A stretch of DNA of 64,000 bases. Source: Haematobia irritans. Its lineage: Eukaryota; Arthropoda; Insecta; Diptera; Muscidae. The stretch spans positions 110,564,171 through 110,628,170 of the forward strand of contig NC_134398.1 in NCBI RefSeq assembly GCF_050003625.1, read 5' to 3'. A model generated the notes under the pieces. That model did no database searches. It was not told the DNA's origin and saw only the letters and a program-made list of their open reading frames with translations. Position numbers and translations under genes: made by a program. Below, in pieces: positions 39,998 through 52,421 of this stretch. Every line of letters begins with the position of its first letter. Within the stretch, counting starts at the first letter, position 1.

Positions 39998-40931
39998 AAG
40001 GGTGATTTGTTAAGAGCTTGATAACTTTTTTTTTTAAAAAAACGCATAAAATTTGCAAAATCTCATCGGTTCTTTATTTGAAACGTTAGATTGGTCCATG
40101 ACATTTACTTTTTGAAGATAATTTCATTTAAATGTTGACCGCGGCTGCGTCTTAGGTGGTCCATTCGGAAAGTCCAATTTTGGGCAACTTTTTCGAGCAT
40201 TTCGGCCGGAATAGCCCGAATTTCTTCGGAAATGTTGTCTTCCAAAGCTGGAATAGTTGCTGGCTTATTTCTGTAGACTTTAGACTTGACGTAGCCCCAC
40301 AAAAAATAGTCTAAAGGCGTCAAATCGCATGATCTTGGTGGCCAACTTACCGGTCCATTTCTTGAGATGAATTGTTCTCCGAAGTTTTCACCCAAAATGG
40401 CCATAGAATCGCGAGCTGTGTGGCATGTAGCGCCATCTTGTTGAAACCACATGTCAACCAAGTTCAGTTCTTCCATTTTTGGCAACAAAAAGTTTGTTAG
40501 CATCGAACGATAGCGATCGCCATTCACCGTAACGTTGCGTCCAACAGCATCTTTGAAAAAATACGGTCCAATGATTCCACCAGCGTACAAACCACACCAA
40601 ACAGTGCATTTTTCGGGATGCATGGGCAGTTCTTGAACGGCTTCTGGTTGCTCTTCACTCCAAATGCGGCAATTTTGCTTATTTACGTAGCCATTCAACC
40701 AGAAATGAGCCTCATCGCTGAACAAAATTTGTCGATAAAAAAGCGGATTTTCTGCCAACTTTTCTAGGGCCCATTCACTGAAAATTGGACGTTGTGGCTC
40801 GTTAGTAAGTCTATTCATGATGAAATGTCAAAGCATACTGCGCATCTTTCTCTTTGACACCATGTCTGAAATCCCACGTGATCTGTCAAATACTAATGCA
40901 TGAAAATCCTAACCTCAAAAGAATCACCCTT
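39998..40931 (-). mobile_element. mariner-type element (DD41D), internally deleted
   Basis: A 934-bp element flanked by TA on both sides (39996-39997 and 40932-40933). The ends read inward are AAGGGTGATTTGTTAAG and AAGGGTGATTCTTTTGAG: a perfect 10-bp terminal match, then imperfect similarity. TA duplication, terminal repeats and the transposase inside make it a Tc1/mariner superfamily member. At 934 bp it is shorter than autonomous relatives (about 1.3 kb), which fits the missing N-terminal half of the gene. The ends look usable, so it could be moved by a transposase made elsewhere (inference). Confidence 0.9.
40105..40818 (-). CDS. mariner (DD41D-type) transposase, catalytic domain only
   Basis: A 237-residue frame for a Tc1/mariner DDE transposase, the nuclear enzyme that cuts and rejoins the element's ends. 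The catalytic triad is visible: D35 in FSDEAHF, D128 in WFQQDGATCH and D170 in SCDLTPLDYFLW. The 41 residues between the last two give DD41D, the spacing described for the rosa-type mariner branch of flies. Family members are about 340-350 residues with an N-terminal pair of helix-turn-helix domains. Here the first seven residues, MNRLTNE, look like the family N-terminus but run directly into PQRPIFSEWALEKLA, from just before the catalytic domain. This points to an in-frame internal deletion of roughly 110-120 codons. The start is fixed by an in-frame TGA four codons upstream. The product would be unable to bind its ends normally; it could be inert or an inhibitor (inference). Confidence 0.88.
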   Translation of the reverse strand: MNRLTNEPQRPIFSEWALEKLAENPLFYRQILFSDEAHFWLNGYVNKQNCRIWSEEQPEAVQELPMHPEKCTVWCGLYAGGIIGPYFFKDAVGRNVTVNGDRYRSMLTNFLLPKMEELNLVDMWFQQDGATCHTARDSMAILGENFGEQFISRNGPVSWPPRSCDLTPLDYFLWGYVKSKVYRNKPATIPALEDNISEEIRAIPAEMLEKVAQNWTFRMDHLRRSRGQHLNEIIFKK

Positions 40932-40933
40932 TA

Positions 40934-41300
40934 TTTGTCTCTTCAATTTACTGCTTCCTGATTTACTGTTTCCTGATTGTTGTCTCACCAATTCCTATAA
41001 TCTGATGGATTCGAATGTTCCTGTCACCAGCTTACATTTTTGTTCCCGTTTGTGACAATCCCGTTATTATGCCAACGTACACCTTTTTTTTTCTTCTCAA
41101 CTTCTTTTTTTCTGGTCGTAATTGTCACATTTTAAAGAAGTTGAGGCTATCTTTTTTTGTTCATTTTATCCAGTTTTTTTATCGTTACATAATTTTTTTT
41201 CTGGTCCGCATTTAAAGTATATATAAACCTATTGTACTAATGAATTTATCTTCAAGCTGGCTTACCATAGCTGAATGAATAAATAAATAAATAAATAAAT
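40934..41300 (+). mobile_element. Possible 3' end of a non-LTR retroelement
   Basis: T- and pyrimidine-rich sequence unrelated to the array, ending in a (AAAT)n tract at about 41275-41300 that abuts a monomer fragment (TAGCTGTAATGC). An A-rich simple-repeat tail joined to a sharp target boundary is typical of truncated non-LTR insertions. No reverse transcriptase is visible, and the short frame at 41015-41215 is low-complexity. The left edge is defined only by the mariner's right TA. Confidence 0.45.
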
Positions 41301-42229
41301 AGCTGTAATGCTAATTCTACTCCCTGTGCAAAATTTGAACTAAATCGGAGCAAAAAATTGGCCTCTGTGGACAAAGGAGTGTAAATTAGGGAGCCACCGT
41401 GGTGCAATGGTTAGCATGCCTGCCTTGCATACACAAGGTCGTGGGTTCGATTCCTGCTACGACCGAACACCAAAAAGTTTTTCAGCGGTGGATTATCCCA
41501 CCTCAGTAATGCTGGTGACATTTCTGAGGGTTTCAAAGCTTCTCTAAGTGGTTTCACTGGAATGTGGAACGCCGTTCGGACTCGGCTATAAAAAGGAGGT
41601 CCCTTGTCATTGAGCTTAACATGGAATCGGGCAGCACTCAGTGATAAGAGAGAAGTTCACCACTGTGGTATCACAATGGACTGAATAGTCTAAGTGAGCC
41701 TGATACATCGGGCTGCCACATAACCTAACCTAACCTAAATCGGGCGAAAGCTATATATGGGAGCTATATCTAAATCTGAACCGATTTGGATGATATTTTG
41801 CAAGTTTTTCGAGACTCATAAAATATTGGGATGTACGCAATTTGAGGAAGATCGGTTGATATACACGCCAATTATGACCAGATCGATGAAAAATATATAT
41901 GGCAGCTATATCTAAATCTGAACCGATTTTTTCCAAAATCAATAGGGATCGTCTTTGAGCCGAAACAGGACCCCATACCAAATTTTAGGACAATCGGACT
42001 AAAAGTGCGAGCTGTACTTTGCACACAAAAATACATCAACAGACAGACAGACAGACGGACAGACAGACGGACAGACAGACAGACAGACGGACATCGCTAA
42101 ATCGACTCAGAATTTAATTCTAAGACGATCAGTATACTAAACGATGGGTCTCAGACTTTTCCTTCTTGGCGTTACATACAAATGCACAAACTTATTATAC
42201 CCTGTACCACAGTAGTGGTGAAGGGTATA
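41301..42229 (+). repeat. Array unit U29, last monomer and tail (SINE-interrupted)
   Basis: A partial monomer (41301-41386), interrupted by a SINE, resumes at 41741 (CGGGCGAAAGC) and continues into a full tail and the hairpin (ending 42229). The hairpin is immediately followed by CAAGTAAGG of the 248-bp module with no spacer. Confidence 0.88.
41387..41735 (+). mobile_element. tRNA-derived SINE with TAACC tail
   Basis: A 349-bp insertion flanked by TAAAT on both sides (41382-41386 and 41736-41740); removing it restores an intact monomer. Near the 5' end are a Pol III A box, TGGTGCAATGG (41400-41410), and a perfect B box, GGTTCGATTCC (41444-41454), in a tRNA-like context (TTAGCATGCCTGCCTTGC, GGTCGTGGGTTCGATTCC). 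The body is non-coding and the 3' end is (TAACC)n. Internal promoter, short length and flanking duplication identify a SINE. The partner LINE is not identified. Clean ends suggest a recent insertion compared with the array. Confidence 0.88.
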
Positions 42230-43466
42230 ACAAGTAAGGAAAGTCTAAAGTCGGGCGGGGCCGACTATATTATACCCTGCACCACTTTGTAGATCTAAAT
42301 TTTCGATACCATATCACATCCGTCAAATGTGTTGGGGCTATATAAAAAGGTTTGTCCCAAATACATACATTTAAATATCACTCGATCTGGACAGAATTTG
42401 ATAGACTTCTACAAAATCTATAGACTCAAAATTTAAGTCGGCTAATGCACTAGGGTGGAACACAATGTTAGTAAAAAACAAGTAAGGAAAGTCTAAAGTC
42501 GGGCGGGGCCGACTATATTATACCCTGTACCACTTTGTAGATCTAAATTTTCGATACCATATCACATCCGTCAAATGTGTTGGGGCTATATAAAAAGGTT
42601 TGTCCCAAATACATACATTTAAATATCACTCGATCTGGACAGAATTTGATAGACTTCTACAAAATCTATAGACTCAAAATTTAAGTCGGCTAATGCACTA
42701 GGGTGGAACATAATGTTAGTAAAAAACAAGTAAGGAAAGTCTAAAGTCGGGCGGGGCCGACTATATTATACCCTGCACCACTTTGTAGATCTAAATTTTC
42801 GATACCATATCACATCCGTCAAATGTGTTGGGGCTATATATAAAGGTTTGTCCCAAATACATACATTTAAATATCACTCGATCTGGACAGAATTTGATAG
42901 ACTTCTACAAAATCTATAGACTCAAAATTTAAGTCGGCTAATGCACTAGGGTGGAACACAATGTTAGTAAAAACAAGTAAGGAGAGTCTAAAGTCGGGCG
43001 GGGCCGACTATATTATACCCTGCACCACTTTGTAGATCTAAATTTTCGATACCATATCACATCCGTCAAATGTGTTGGGGCTATATATAAAGGTTTGTCC
43101 CAAATACATACATTTAAATGTCACTCGATCTGGACAGAATTTGATAGACTTCTACAAAATCTATAGACTCAAAATTTAAGTCGGCTAATGCACTAGGGTG
43201 GAACACAATGTTAGTAAAAAACAAGTAAGGAAAGTCTAAAGTCGGGCGGGGCCGACTATATTATACCCTGCACCACTTTGTAGATCTAAATTTTCGATAC
43301 CATATCACATCCGTCAAATGTGTTGGGGCTATATATAAAGGTTTGTCCCAAATACATACATTTAAATATCACTCGATCTGGACAGAATTTGATAGACTTC
43401 TACAAAATCTATAGACTCAAAATTTAAGTCGGCTAATGCACTAGGGTGGAACACAATGTTAGTAAA
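42230..43466 (+). repeat. Five tandem 248-bp modules
   Basis: Module starts (CAAGTAAGG) at 42231, 42479, 42727, 42974 and 43222, giving periods of 248, 248, 247 and 248 bp. Each has the AGTCGG-GCGGGG-CCGACT hairpin, TATTATACCCTG(C/T)ACCAC and ends TTAGTAAAAA. The copies are nearly identical; variants include TATAAAAAGG for TATATAAAGG in the first two and GGAGAGTC in the fourth. The last leads into the head of U30. Confidence 0.92.
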
Positions 43467-44573
43467 AAAAATATGGGAAACATTTAAATCTGGAGTAATT
43501 TTAAGAAAACTTCGCAAAAGTTTATTTATGATTTATGGCTCGATATATATGTATTAGAAGTTTAGGAAAATTAGAGTCATTTTTTCAACTTTTCCACTAA
43601 GCAGTGGCGATTTTACAAGGAAAATTTGGTATTTTGACCATTTTTGTCGAAATCAGAAAAACATATATATGGGAGCTATATCTAAATCTGAACCGATTTC
43701 AACCAAATTTGGCACGCATAGCTACAATGCTAATTCTACTCCCTGTGCAAAATTTCAACTAAATCGGAGCAAAAAAATTGGCCTCTGTGGTCATATGAGT
43801 GTAAATCGGGCGAAAGCTATATATGGGAGCTATATCTAAATCTGAACCGATTTCAACCAAATTTGGCACGCATAGCTACAATGCTAATTATACTCCCTGT
43901 GCAAAATTTCAACTAAATCGGAGCAAAAAATTGGCCTCTGTGGTCATTTGAGTGTAAATCGGGCGAAAGCTATATATGGGAGCTATATCTAAATCTGAAC
44001 CGATTTCAACCAAATTTGACACGCATAGCTACAATGCTAGTTCTACTCCCTGTGCAAAATTTCAACTAAATCGGAGCAAAAAATTGGCCTCTGTGGGCAA
44101 ATGAGTGTAAATCGGGCGAAAGCTATATATGGGAGCTATATCTAAATCTGAACCGATTTGGATGATATTTTGCAAGTTTTGCGAGACTCATAAAATATTG
44201 GGATGTACGGAATTTGAGGAAGATCGGTTGATATACACGCCAATTATGACCAGATCGGTGAAAAATATATATGGCAGCTATATCTAAATCTGAACCGATT
44301 TTTTCCAAAATCAATAGGGATCGTCTTTGAGCCGAAACAGGACCCCGTACCAAATTTTAGGACAATCGAACTAAAACTGCGAGCTGTACTTTGCACACAA
44401 AAATACATCAACAGACAGACAGACAGACGGACGGACATCGCTAAATCGACTCAGAATTTAATTCTAAGACGATCGGTATACTAAACGATGGGTCTCAGAC
44501 TTTTCCTTCTTGGCGTTACATACAAATGCACAAACTTATTATACCCTGCACCACAGTAGTGGTGAAGGGTATA
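43467..44573 (+). repeat. Array unit U30, three monomers
   Basis: Three monomers, U23-type (AGTTTTGCGAG) but lacking its last monomer; the tail has CCCCGTACC. The head has a TTTATGGCTCG substitution. The hairpin shows the TGCACCAC spelling. Confidence 0.9.
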
Positions 44574-46600
44574 AATATGCGAAACATTTAAATCTGAAGC
44601 AATTTTAAGGAAACTTCGCAAAAGTTTATTTATGATTTATCGCTCGATATATATGTATTAGAAGTATAGGAAAATTAGAGTCATTTTTACAACTTTTCGA
44701 GTAAGCAGTGGCGATTTTACAAGGAAAATGTTGGTATTTTGACCATATTTATCGAAATCAGAAAAACATATATATGGGAGCTATATCTAAATCTGAACCG
44801 ATTTCAACCAAATTTGGCACGCATAGCTACAATGCTAATTCTACTCTCTGTGCAAAATGTCAACTAAATCGGAGCAAAAAAATTGGCCTCTGTGGTCATA
44901 TGAGTGTAAATAGGGCGAAAGCTATATATGGGAGATATATCTAAATCTGAACCGATTTCAACCAAATTTGGCACGCATAGCTACAATGCTCATTCTACTC
45001 CCTGTGCAAAATTTCAACTAAATCGGAGCAAAAATTTGGCCTCTGTGGTTATTCGAGTGTAAATCGGTTGAAAGCTATATATGGGAGCTATATCTAGATC
45101 CGAACCGATTTCGACCAAATTTGACACGCATAGCTACAATGCTAATTCTACTCCCTGTGCAAAATTTCAACTAAATCGGAGCAAAAAATTGGCCTCTGTG
45201 GGCAAATGAGTGTAAATCGGGCGAAAGCTATATATGGGAGCTATATCTAAATCTGAACCGATTTCAACCAAATTTGGCACGCATAGCTACAATGCTAATT
45301 ATACTCCCTGTGCAAAATTTCAACTAAATCGGAGCAAAAAATTGGCCTCTGTGGTCATTTGAGTGTAAATCGGGCGAAAGCTATATATGGGAGCTATATC
45401 TAAATCTGAACCGATTTCAACCAAATTTGACACGCATAGCTACAATGCTAATTCTACCCCCTGTGCAAAATTTCAACTAAATCGGAGCAAAAAATTGGCC
45501 TCTGTGGTCATTTGAGTGTAAATCGGGCGAAAGCAAAAAATGGGAGCTATATCTAAATCTGAACCGATTTCAACCAAATTTGGCACGCATAGCTACAATG
45601 CTAATTCTACTCCCTGTGCAAAATTTCAACTAAATCGGAGCAAAAAATTGGCCTCTGTGGTCATATGAGTGTAAATCGGGCGAAAGCTATATATGGGAGC
45701 TATATCTAAATCTGAACCGATTTCAACCAAATTTGGCACGCATAGCTACAATGCTAATTATACTCCCTGTGCAAAATTTCAACTAAATCGGAGCAAAAAA
45801 TTGGCCTCTGTGGTCATTTGAGTGTAAATCGGGCGAAAGCTATATATGGGAGCTATATCTAAATCTGAACCGATTTCAACCAAATTTGGCACGCATAGCT
45901 ACAATGCTAATTCTACTCCCTGTGCAAAATTTCAACTAAATCGGAGCAAAAAATTGGCCTCTGTGGGCAAATGAGTGTAAATCGGGCGAAAGCTATATAT
46001 GGGAGCTATATCTAAATCGGAACCGATTTCCACCAAATTTGACACGCATAGCTATAATGCTAATTCTACTCCCTGTGCAAAATTTCAACTAAATCGGAGC
46101 AAAAAATTGGCCTCTGTGGGCAAATGAGTGTAAATCGGGCGAAAGCTATATATGGGAGGTATATCTAAATCTGAACCGATTTGGATGATATTTTGCAAGT
46201 TTTTCGAGACTCATAAAATATTGGGATGTACGGAATTTGAGGAAGATCGGTTGATATACACGCCAATTATGACCAGATCGGTGAAAAATATATATGGCAG
46301 CTATATCTAAATCTGAACCGATTTTTTCCAAAATCAATAGGGATCGTCTTTGAGCCGAAACAGGACCCCATACCAAATTTTAGGACAATCGGACTAAAAC
46401 TGCGAGCTGTACTTTGCACACAAAAATACATCAACAGACAGACAGACAGACAGACAGACGGACATCGCTAAATCGACTCAGAATTTAATTCTAAGACGAT
46501 CGGTATACTAAACGATGGGTCTCAGACTTTTCCTTCTTGGCGTTACATACAAATGCACAAACTTATTATACCCTGTACCACAGTAGTGGTGAAGGGTATA
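44574..46600 (+). repeat. Array unit U31, nine monomers (largest)
   Basis: Nine monomers, the largest unit in the window at 2.03 kb. It opens as a U21/U24-type unit (CTCTCTGTGC, GTAAATAGGGCG) and then changes lineage; the A-run core lies at 45531. Copy 1 of the 4.7-kb duplication begins inside it, at about 45373. The last core has GGGAGGTATATC. Confidence 0.9.
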
Positions 46601-47721
46601 AAAATATGGGAAACATTTAAATCTGGAGCAATTTTAAGAAAACTTCGCAAAAGTTTATTTATGATTTATCGCTCGATATATATGTATTAGAAGTTTAGGA
46701 AAATTAGAGTCATTTTTACAACTTTTCCACTAAGCAGTGGCGATTTTACAAGGAAAATGTTGGTATTTTGACCATTTTTGTCGAAATCAGAAAAACATAT
46801 ATATGGGAGCTATAACTAAATCTGAACCGATTTCAACCAAATTTGGCACGCATAGCTACAATGCTAATTCTACTCCCTGTGCAAAATTTCAACTAAATCG
46901 GAGCAAAAAATTGGCCTCTGTGGTCATATGAGTGTAAATCGGGCGAAAGCTATATAGGGGAGCTATATTTAATCTGAACCGATTTCAACCAAATTTGGCA
47001 CGCATAGCTATAATGCTAATTCTACTCCCTGTGCAAAATTTCAACTAAATCGGAGCAAAAAATTGGCCTCTGTGGTCATTTGAGTGTAAATCGGGCGAAA
47101 GCTATATATGGGAGCTATATCTAAATCTGAACCGATTTCAACCAAATTTGGCACGCATAGCTACAATGCTAATTCTACTCCCTGTGCAAAATTTCAACTA
47201 AATCGAAGCAAAAAATTGGCCTCTGTGGGCAAATGAGTGTAAATCGGGCGAAAGCTATATATGGGAGCTATATCTAAATCTGAACCGATTTGGATGATAT
47301 TTTGCAAGTTTTTCGAGACTCATAAAATATTGGGATGTACGGAATTTGAGGAAGATCGGTTGATATACACGCCAATTATGACCAGATCGGTGAAAAATAT
47401 ATATGGCAGCTATATCTAAATCTGAACCGATTTTTTCCAAAATCAATAGGGATCGTCTTTGAGCCGAAACAGGACCCTATACCAAATTTTAGGACAATCC
47501 GACTAAAACTGCGAGCTGTACTTTGCACACAAAAATACATCAACAGACAGACAGACAGACGGACAGACAGACGGACAGACGGACATCGCTAAATCGACTC
47601 AGAATTTAATTCTAAGACGATCGGTATACTAAACGATGGGTCTCAGACTTTTCCTTCTTGGCGTTACATACAAATGCACAAACGTATTATACCCTGTACC
47701 ACAGTAGTGCTGAAGGGTATA
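46601..47721 (+). repeat. Array unit U32, three monomers
   Basis: Three monomers with private markers shared only with U35: TATAACTAAATC, TATATAGGGGAGC with ATTTAATC, and GACAATCCGAC in the tail. The hairpin has GTAGTGCTGAAGG. Confidence 0.92.
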
Positions 47722-49435
47722 AAAATATGGGAAACATTTAAATCTGGAGCAATTTTAAGAAAACTTCGCAAAAGTTTATTTATGATTTTTCGCTCGATAT
47801 ATATGTATTAGAAGTTTAGGAAAATTAGAGTCATTTTTACAACTTTTCCACTAAGCAGTGGCGATTTTACAAGGAAAATGTTGGTATTTTGACCATTTTT
47901 GTCGAAATCAGAAAAACATATATATAGGAGCTATATCTAAATCTGAACCGATTTCAACCAAATTTGGCACGCATAGCTACAATGCTAATTCTACTCCCTG
48001 TGCAAAATTTCAACTAAATCGGAGCAAAAAATTGGCCTCTGTTGTCATATGAGTGTAAATCGGGCGAAAGCTATATATGGGAGCTATATCTAAATCTGAA
48101 CCGATTTCAACCAAATTTGGCACGCATAGCTACAATGCTAATTATACTCCCTGTGCAAAATTTCAACTAAATCGGAGCAAAAAATTGGCCTCTGTGGTCA
48201 TTTGAGTGTAAATCGGGCGAAAGCAAAAAATGGGAGCTATATCTAAATCTGAACCGATTTCAACCAAATTTGGCACGCATAGCTACAATGCTAATTCTAC
48301 TCCCTGTGCAAAATTTCAACTAAATCGGAGCAAAAAATTGGCCTCTGTGGTCATATGAGTGTAAATCGGGCGAAAGCTATATATGGGAGCTATATCTAAA
48401 TCTGAACCGATTTCAACCAAATTTGGCACGCATAGCTACAATGCTAATTATACTCCCTGTGCAAAATTTCAACTAAATCGGAGCAAAAAATTGGCCTCTG
48501 TGGTCATTTGAGTGTAAATCGGGCGAAAGCTATATATGGGAGCTATATCTAAATCTGAACCGATTTCAACCAAATTTGACACGCATAGCTACAATGCTAA
48601 TTCTACCCCCTGTGCAAAATTTCAACTAAATCGGAGCTAAAAATTGGCCTCTGTGGTCATTTGAGTCTAAATCGGGCGAAAGCAAAAAATGGGAGCTATA
48701 TCTAAATCTGAACCGATTTCAACCAAATTTGACACGCATAGCTACAATGCTAATTCTACTCCCTGTGCAAAATTTCAACTAAATCGGAGCAAAAAATTGG
48801 CCTCTGTGGGCAAATGAGTGTAAATCGGGCGATAGCTATATATGGGAGCTATATCTAAATCGGAACCGATTTCCACCAAATTTGACACGCATAGCTATAA
48901 TGCTAATTCTACTCCCTGTGCAAAATTTCAACTAAATCGGAGAAAAAAATTGGCCTCAGTGGACAAAGGAGTGTAAATCGGGCGAAAGCTATATATGGGA
49001 GCTATATCTAAATCTGAACCGATTTGGATGATATTTTGCAAGTTTTTCGAGACTCATAAAATATTTGTATGTACGGAATTTGAGGAAGATCGGTTGATAT
49101 ACACGCCAATTATGACCAGATCGGTGAAAAATATATATGGCAGCTATATCTAAATCTGAACCGATTTTTTCCAAAATCAATAGGGATCGTCTTTGAGCCG
49201 AAACAGGACCCCGTACCAAATTGTAGGACAATCGGACTAAAAGTGCGAGCTGTACTTTGCACACAAAAATACATCAACAGACAGACAGACAGACGGACAT
49301 CGCTAAATCGACTCAGAATTTAATTCTAAGACGATCGGTATACTAAACGATGGGTCTCAGACTTTTCCTTCTTGGCGTTACATACAAATGCACAAACTTA
49401 TTATACCCTGTACCACAGTAGTGGTGAAGGGTATA
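47722..49435 (+). repeat. Array unit U33, seven monomers
   Basis: Seven monomers, two with A-run cores (about 48223 and 48680) and one with GCGATAGC. Head variant TATGATTTTTCGCTCG. Tail with CCCCGTACC and AAATTGTAGG. The whole unit is repeated as U36. Confidence 0.92.
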
Positions 49436-51308
49436 AATATGCGAAACATTTAAATCTGAAGCAATTTTAAGGAAACTTCGCAGAAGTTTATTTATGATTT
49501 ATCGCTCGATATATATGTATTAGAAGTTTAGGAAAATTAGAGTCATTTTTACAACTTTTCGAGTAAGCAGTGGCGATTTTACAAGGAAAATGTTGGTATT
49601 TTGACCATTTTTTTCGAAATCAGAAAAACATATATATGGGAGCTATATCTAAATCTGAACCGATTTCAACCAAATTTGGCACGCATAGCAACAATGCAAA
49701 TTCTACTCCCTGTGCAAAATTTCAACTAAATCGGAGTTAAAAGTTGGCCTCTGTGGTCATATGAGTGTAAATCGGGCGAATGCTATATATGGGAGCTATA
49801 TCTAAATCTGAACCGATTTCAACCAAATTTGGCACTCATAGCTACAATGCTCATTCTACTCCCTGTGCAAAATTTCAACTAAATCGGAGCAAAAATTTGG
49901 CCTCTGTGGTTATTTGAGTGTAAATCGGTTGAAAGCTATATATGGGAGCTATATCTAAATCTGAACCGATTTCAACCAAATTTGACACGCATAGCTACAA
50001 TGCTAATTCTACTCCCTGTGCAAAATTTCAACTAAATCGGAGCAAAAATTTGGCCTCTGTGGTTATTTGAGTGTAAATCGGTTGAAAGCTATATATGGGA
50101 GCTATATCTAAATCTGAACCGATTTCAACCAAATTTGACACGCATAGCTACAATGCTAATTCTACCCCCTGTGCAAAATTTCAACTAAATCGGAGCAAAA
50201 AATTGGCCTCTGTGGTCATTTGAGTGTAAATCGGGCGAAAGCAAAAAATGGGAGCTATATCTAAATCTGAACCGATTTCAACCAAATTTGGCACGCATAG
50301 CTACAATGCTAATTCTACTCCCTGTGCAAAATTTCAACTAAATCGGAGCAAAAAATTGGCCTCTGTGGTCATATGAGTGTAAATCGGGCGAAAGCTATAT
50401 ATGGGAGCTATATCTAAATCTGAACCGATTTCAACCAAATTTGGCACGCATAGCTACAATGCTAATTATACTCCCTGTGCAAAATTTCAACTAAATCGGA
50501 GCAAAAAATTGGCCTCTGTGGTCATTTGAGTGTAAATCGGGCGAAAGCTATATATGGGAGCTATATCTAAATCTGAACCGATTTCAACCAAATTTGGCAC
50601 GCATAGCTACAATGCTAATTCTACTCCCTGTGCAAAATTTCAACTAAATCGGAGCAAAAAATTGGCCTCTGTGGGCAAATGAGTGTAAATCGGGCGAAAG
50701 CTATATATGGGAGCTATATCTAAATCGGAACCGATTTCCACCAAATTTGACACGCATAGCTATAATGCTAATTCTACTCCCTGTGCAAAATTTCAACTAA
50801 ATCGGAGCAAAAAATTGGCCTCTGTGGGCAAATGAGTGTAAATCGGGCGAAAGCTATATATGGGAGGTATATCTAAATCTGAACCGATTTGGATGATATT
50901 TTGCAAGTTTTTCGAGACTCATAAAATATTGGGATGTACGGAATTTGAGGAAGATCGGTTGATATACACGCCAATTATGACCAGATCGGTGAAAAATATA
51001 TATGGCAGCTATATCTAAATCTGAACCGATTTTTTCCAAAATCAATAGGGATCGTCTTTGAGCCGAAACAGGACCCCATACCAAATTTTAGGACAATCGG
51101 ACTAAAACTGCGAGCTGTACTTTGCACACAAAAATACATCAACAGACAGACAGACAGACAGACAGACGGACATCGCTAAATCGACTCAGAATTTAATTCT
51201 AAGACGATCGGTATACTAAACGATGGGTCTCAGACTTTTCCTTCTTGGCGTTACATACAAATGCACAAACTTATTATACCCTGTACCACAGTAGTGGTGA
51301 AGGGTATA
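49436..51308 (+). repeat. Array unit U34, eight monomers, spans the duplication joint
   Basis: Eight monomers. The first three correspond to U37 and the last five to the end of U31, so the unit is the joint of the 4.7-kb tandem duplication (crossover near 49998-50080, between adjacent monomers). The A-run core lies at 50239. Confidence 0.9.
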
Positions 51309-52421
51309 AAAATATGGGAAACATTTAAATCTGGAGCAATTTTAAGAAAACTTCGCAAAAGTTTATTTATGATTTATCGCTCGATATATATGTATTAGAA
51401 GTTTAGGAAAATTAGAGTCATTTTTACAACTTTTCCACTAAGCAGTGGCGATTTTACAAGGAAAATGTTGGTATTTTGACCATTTTTGTCGAAATCAGAA
51501 AAACATATATATGGGAGCTATAACTAAATCTGAACCGATTTCAACCAAATTTGGCACGCATAGCTACAATGCTAATTCTACTCCCTGTGCAAAATTTCAA
51601 CTAAATCGGAGCAAAAAATTGGCCTCTGTGGTCATATGAGTGTAAATCGGGCGAAAGCTATATAGGGGAGCTATATTTAATCTGAACCGATTTCAACCAA
51701 ATTTGGCACGCATAGCTATAATGCTAATTCTACTCCCTGTGCAAAATTTCAACTAAATCGGAGCAAAAAATTGGCCTCTGTGGTCATTTGAGTGTAAATC
51801 GGGCGAAAGCTATATATGGGAGCTATATCTAAATCTGAACCGATTTCAACCAAATTTGGCACGCATAGCTACAATGCTAATTCTACTCCCTGTGCAAAAT
51901 TTCAACTAAATCGAAGCAAAAAATTGGCCTCTGTGGGCAAATGAGTGTAAATCGGGCGAAAGCTATATATGGGAGCTATATCTAAATCTGAACCGATTTG
52001 GATGATATTTTGCAAGTTTTTCGAGACTCATAAAATATTGGGATGTACGGAATTTGAGGAAGATCGGTTGATATACACGCCAATTATGACCAGATCGGTG
52101 AAAAATATATATGGCAGCTATATCTAAATCTGAACCGATTTTTTCCAAAATCAATAGGGATCGTCTTTGAGCCGAAACAGGACCCTATACCAAATTTTAG
52201 GACAATCCGACTAAAACTGCGAGCTGTACTTTGCACACAAAAATACATCAACAGACAGACAGACAGACGGACAGACAGACGGACATCGCTAAATCGACTC
52301 AGAATTTAATTCTAAGACGATCGGTATACTAAACGATGGGTCTCAGACTTTTCCTTCTTGGCGTTACATACAAATGCACAAACGTATTATACCCTGTACC
52401 ACAGTAGTGCTGAAGGGTATA
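51309..52421 (+). repeat. Array unit U35, three monomers
   Basis: Copy of U32 at an offset of 4708 bp, with the same private markers. An 8-bp shortening of the tetranucleotide tract reduces the offset to 4700 downstream. Confidence 0.92.

Larger units (their letters stand above)
45373..50080 (+). repeat. 4.7-kb tandem duplication, copy 1
   Basis: From within U31 to within U34. Aligned to copy 2 at +4708 bp (+4700 after an 8-bp tract difference at about 47570). Rare markers are all shared: GGGAGGTATATC, TATAGGGGAGC, GACAATCCGAC, GATTTTTCGC, GCGATAGC. The match to copy 2 is lost beyond about 49998. Confidence 0.85.

Noticed and set aside
41719..41738. Telomeric TTAGG repeats
   Set aside because: Only about three copies, exactly at the 3' end of a SINE with a target duplication; flies lack TTAGG telomeres.
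4601..44438. Frames starting MSVCLSVCLSVC
   Set aside because: Direct translation of the CAGA/CGGA tract on the minus strand; tract length sets the length.
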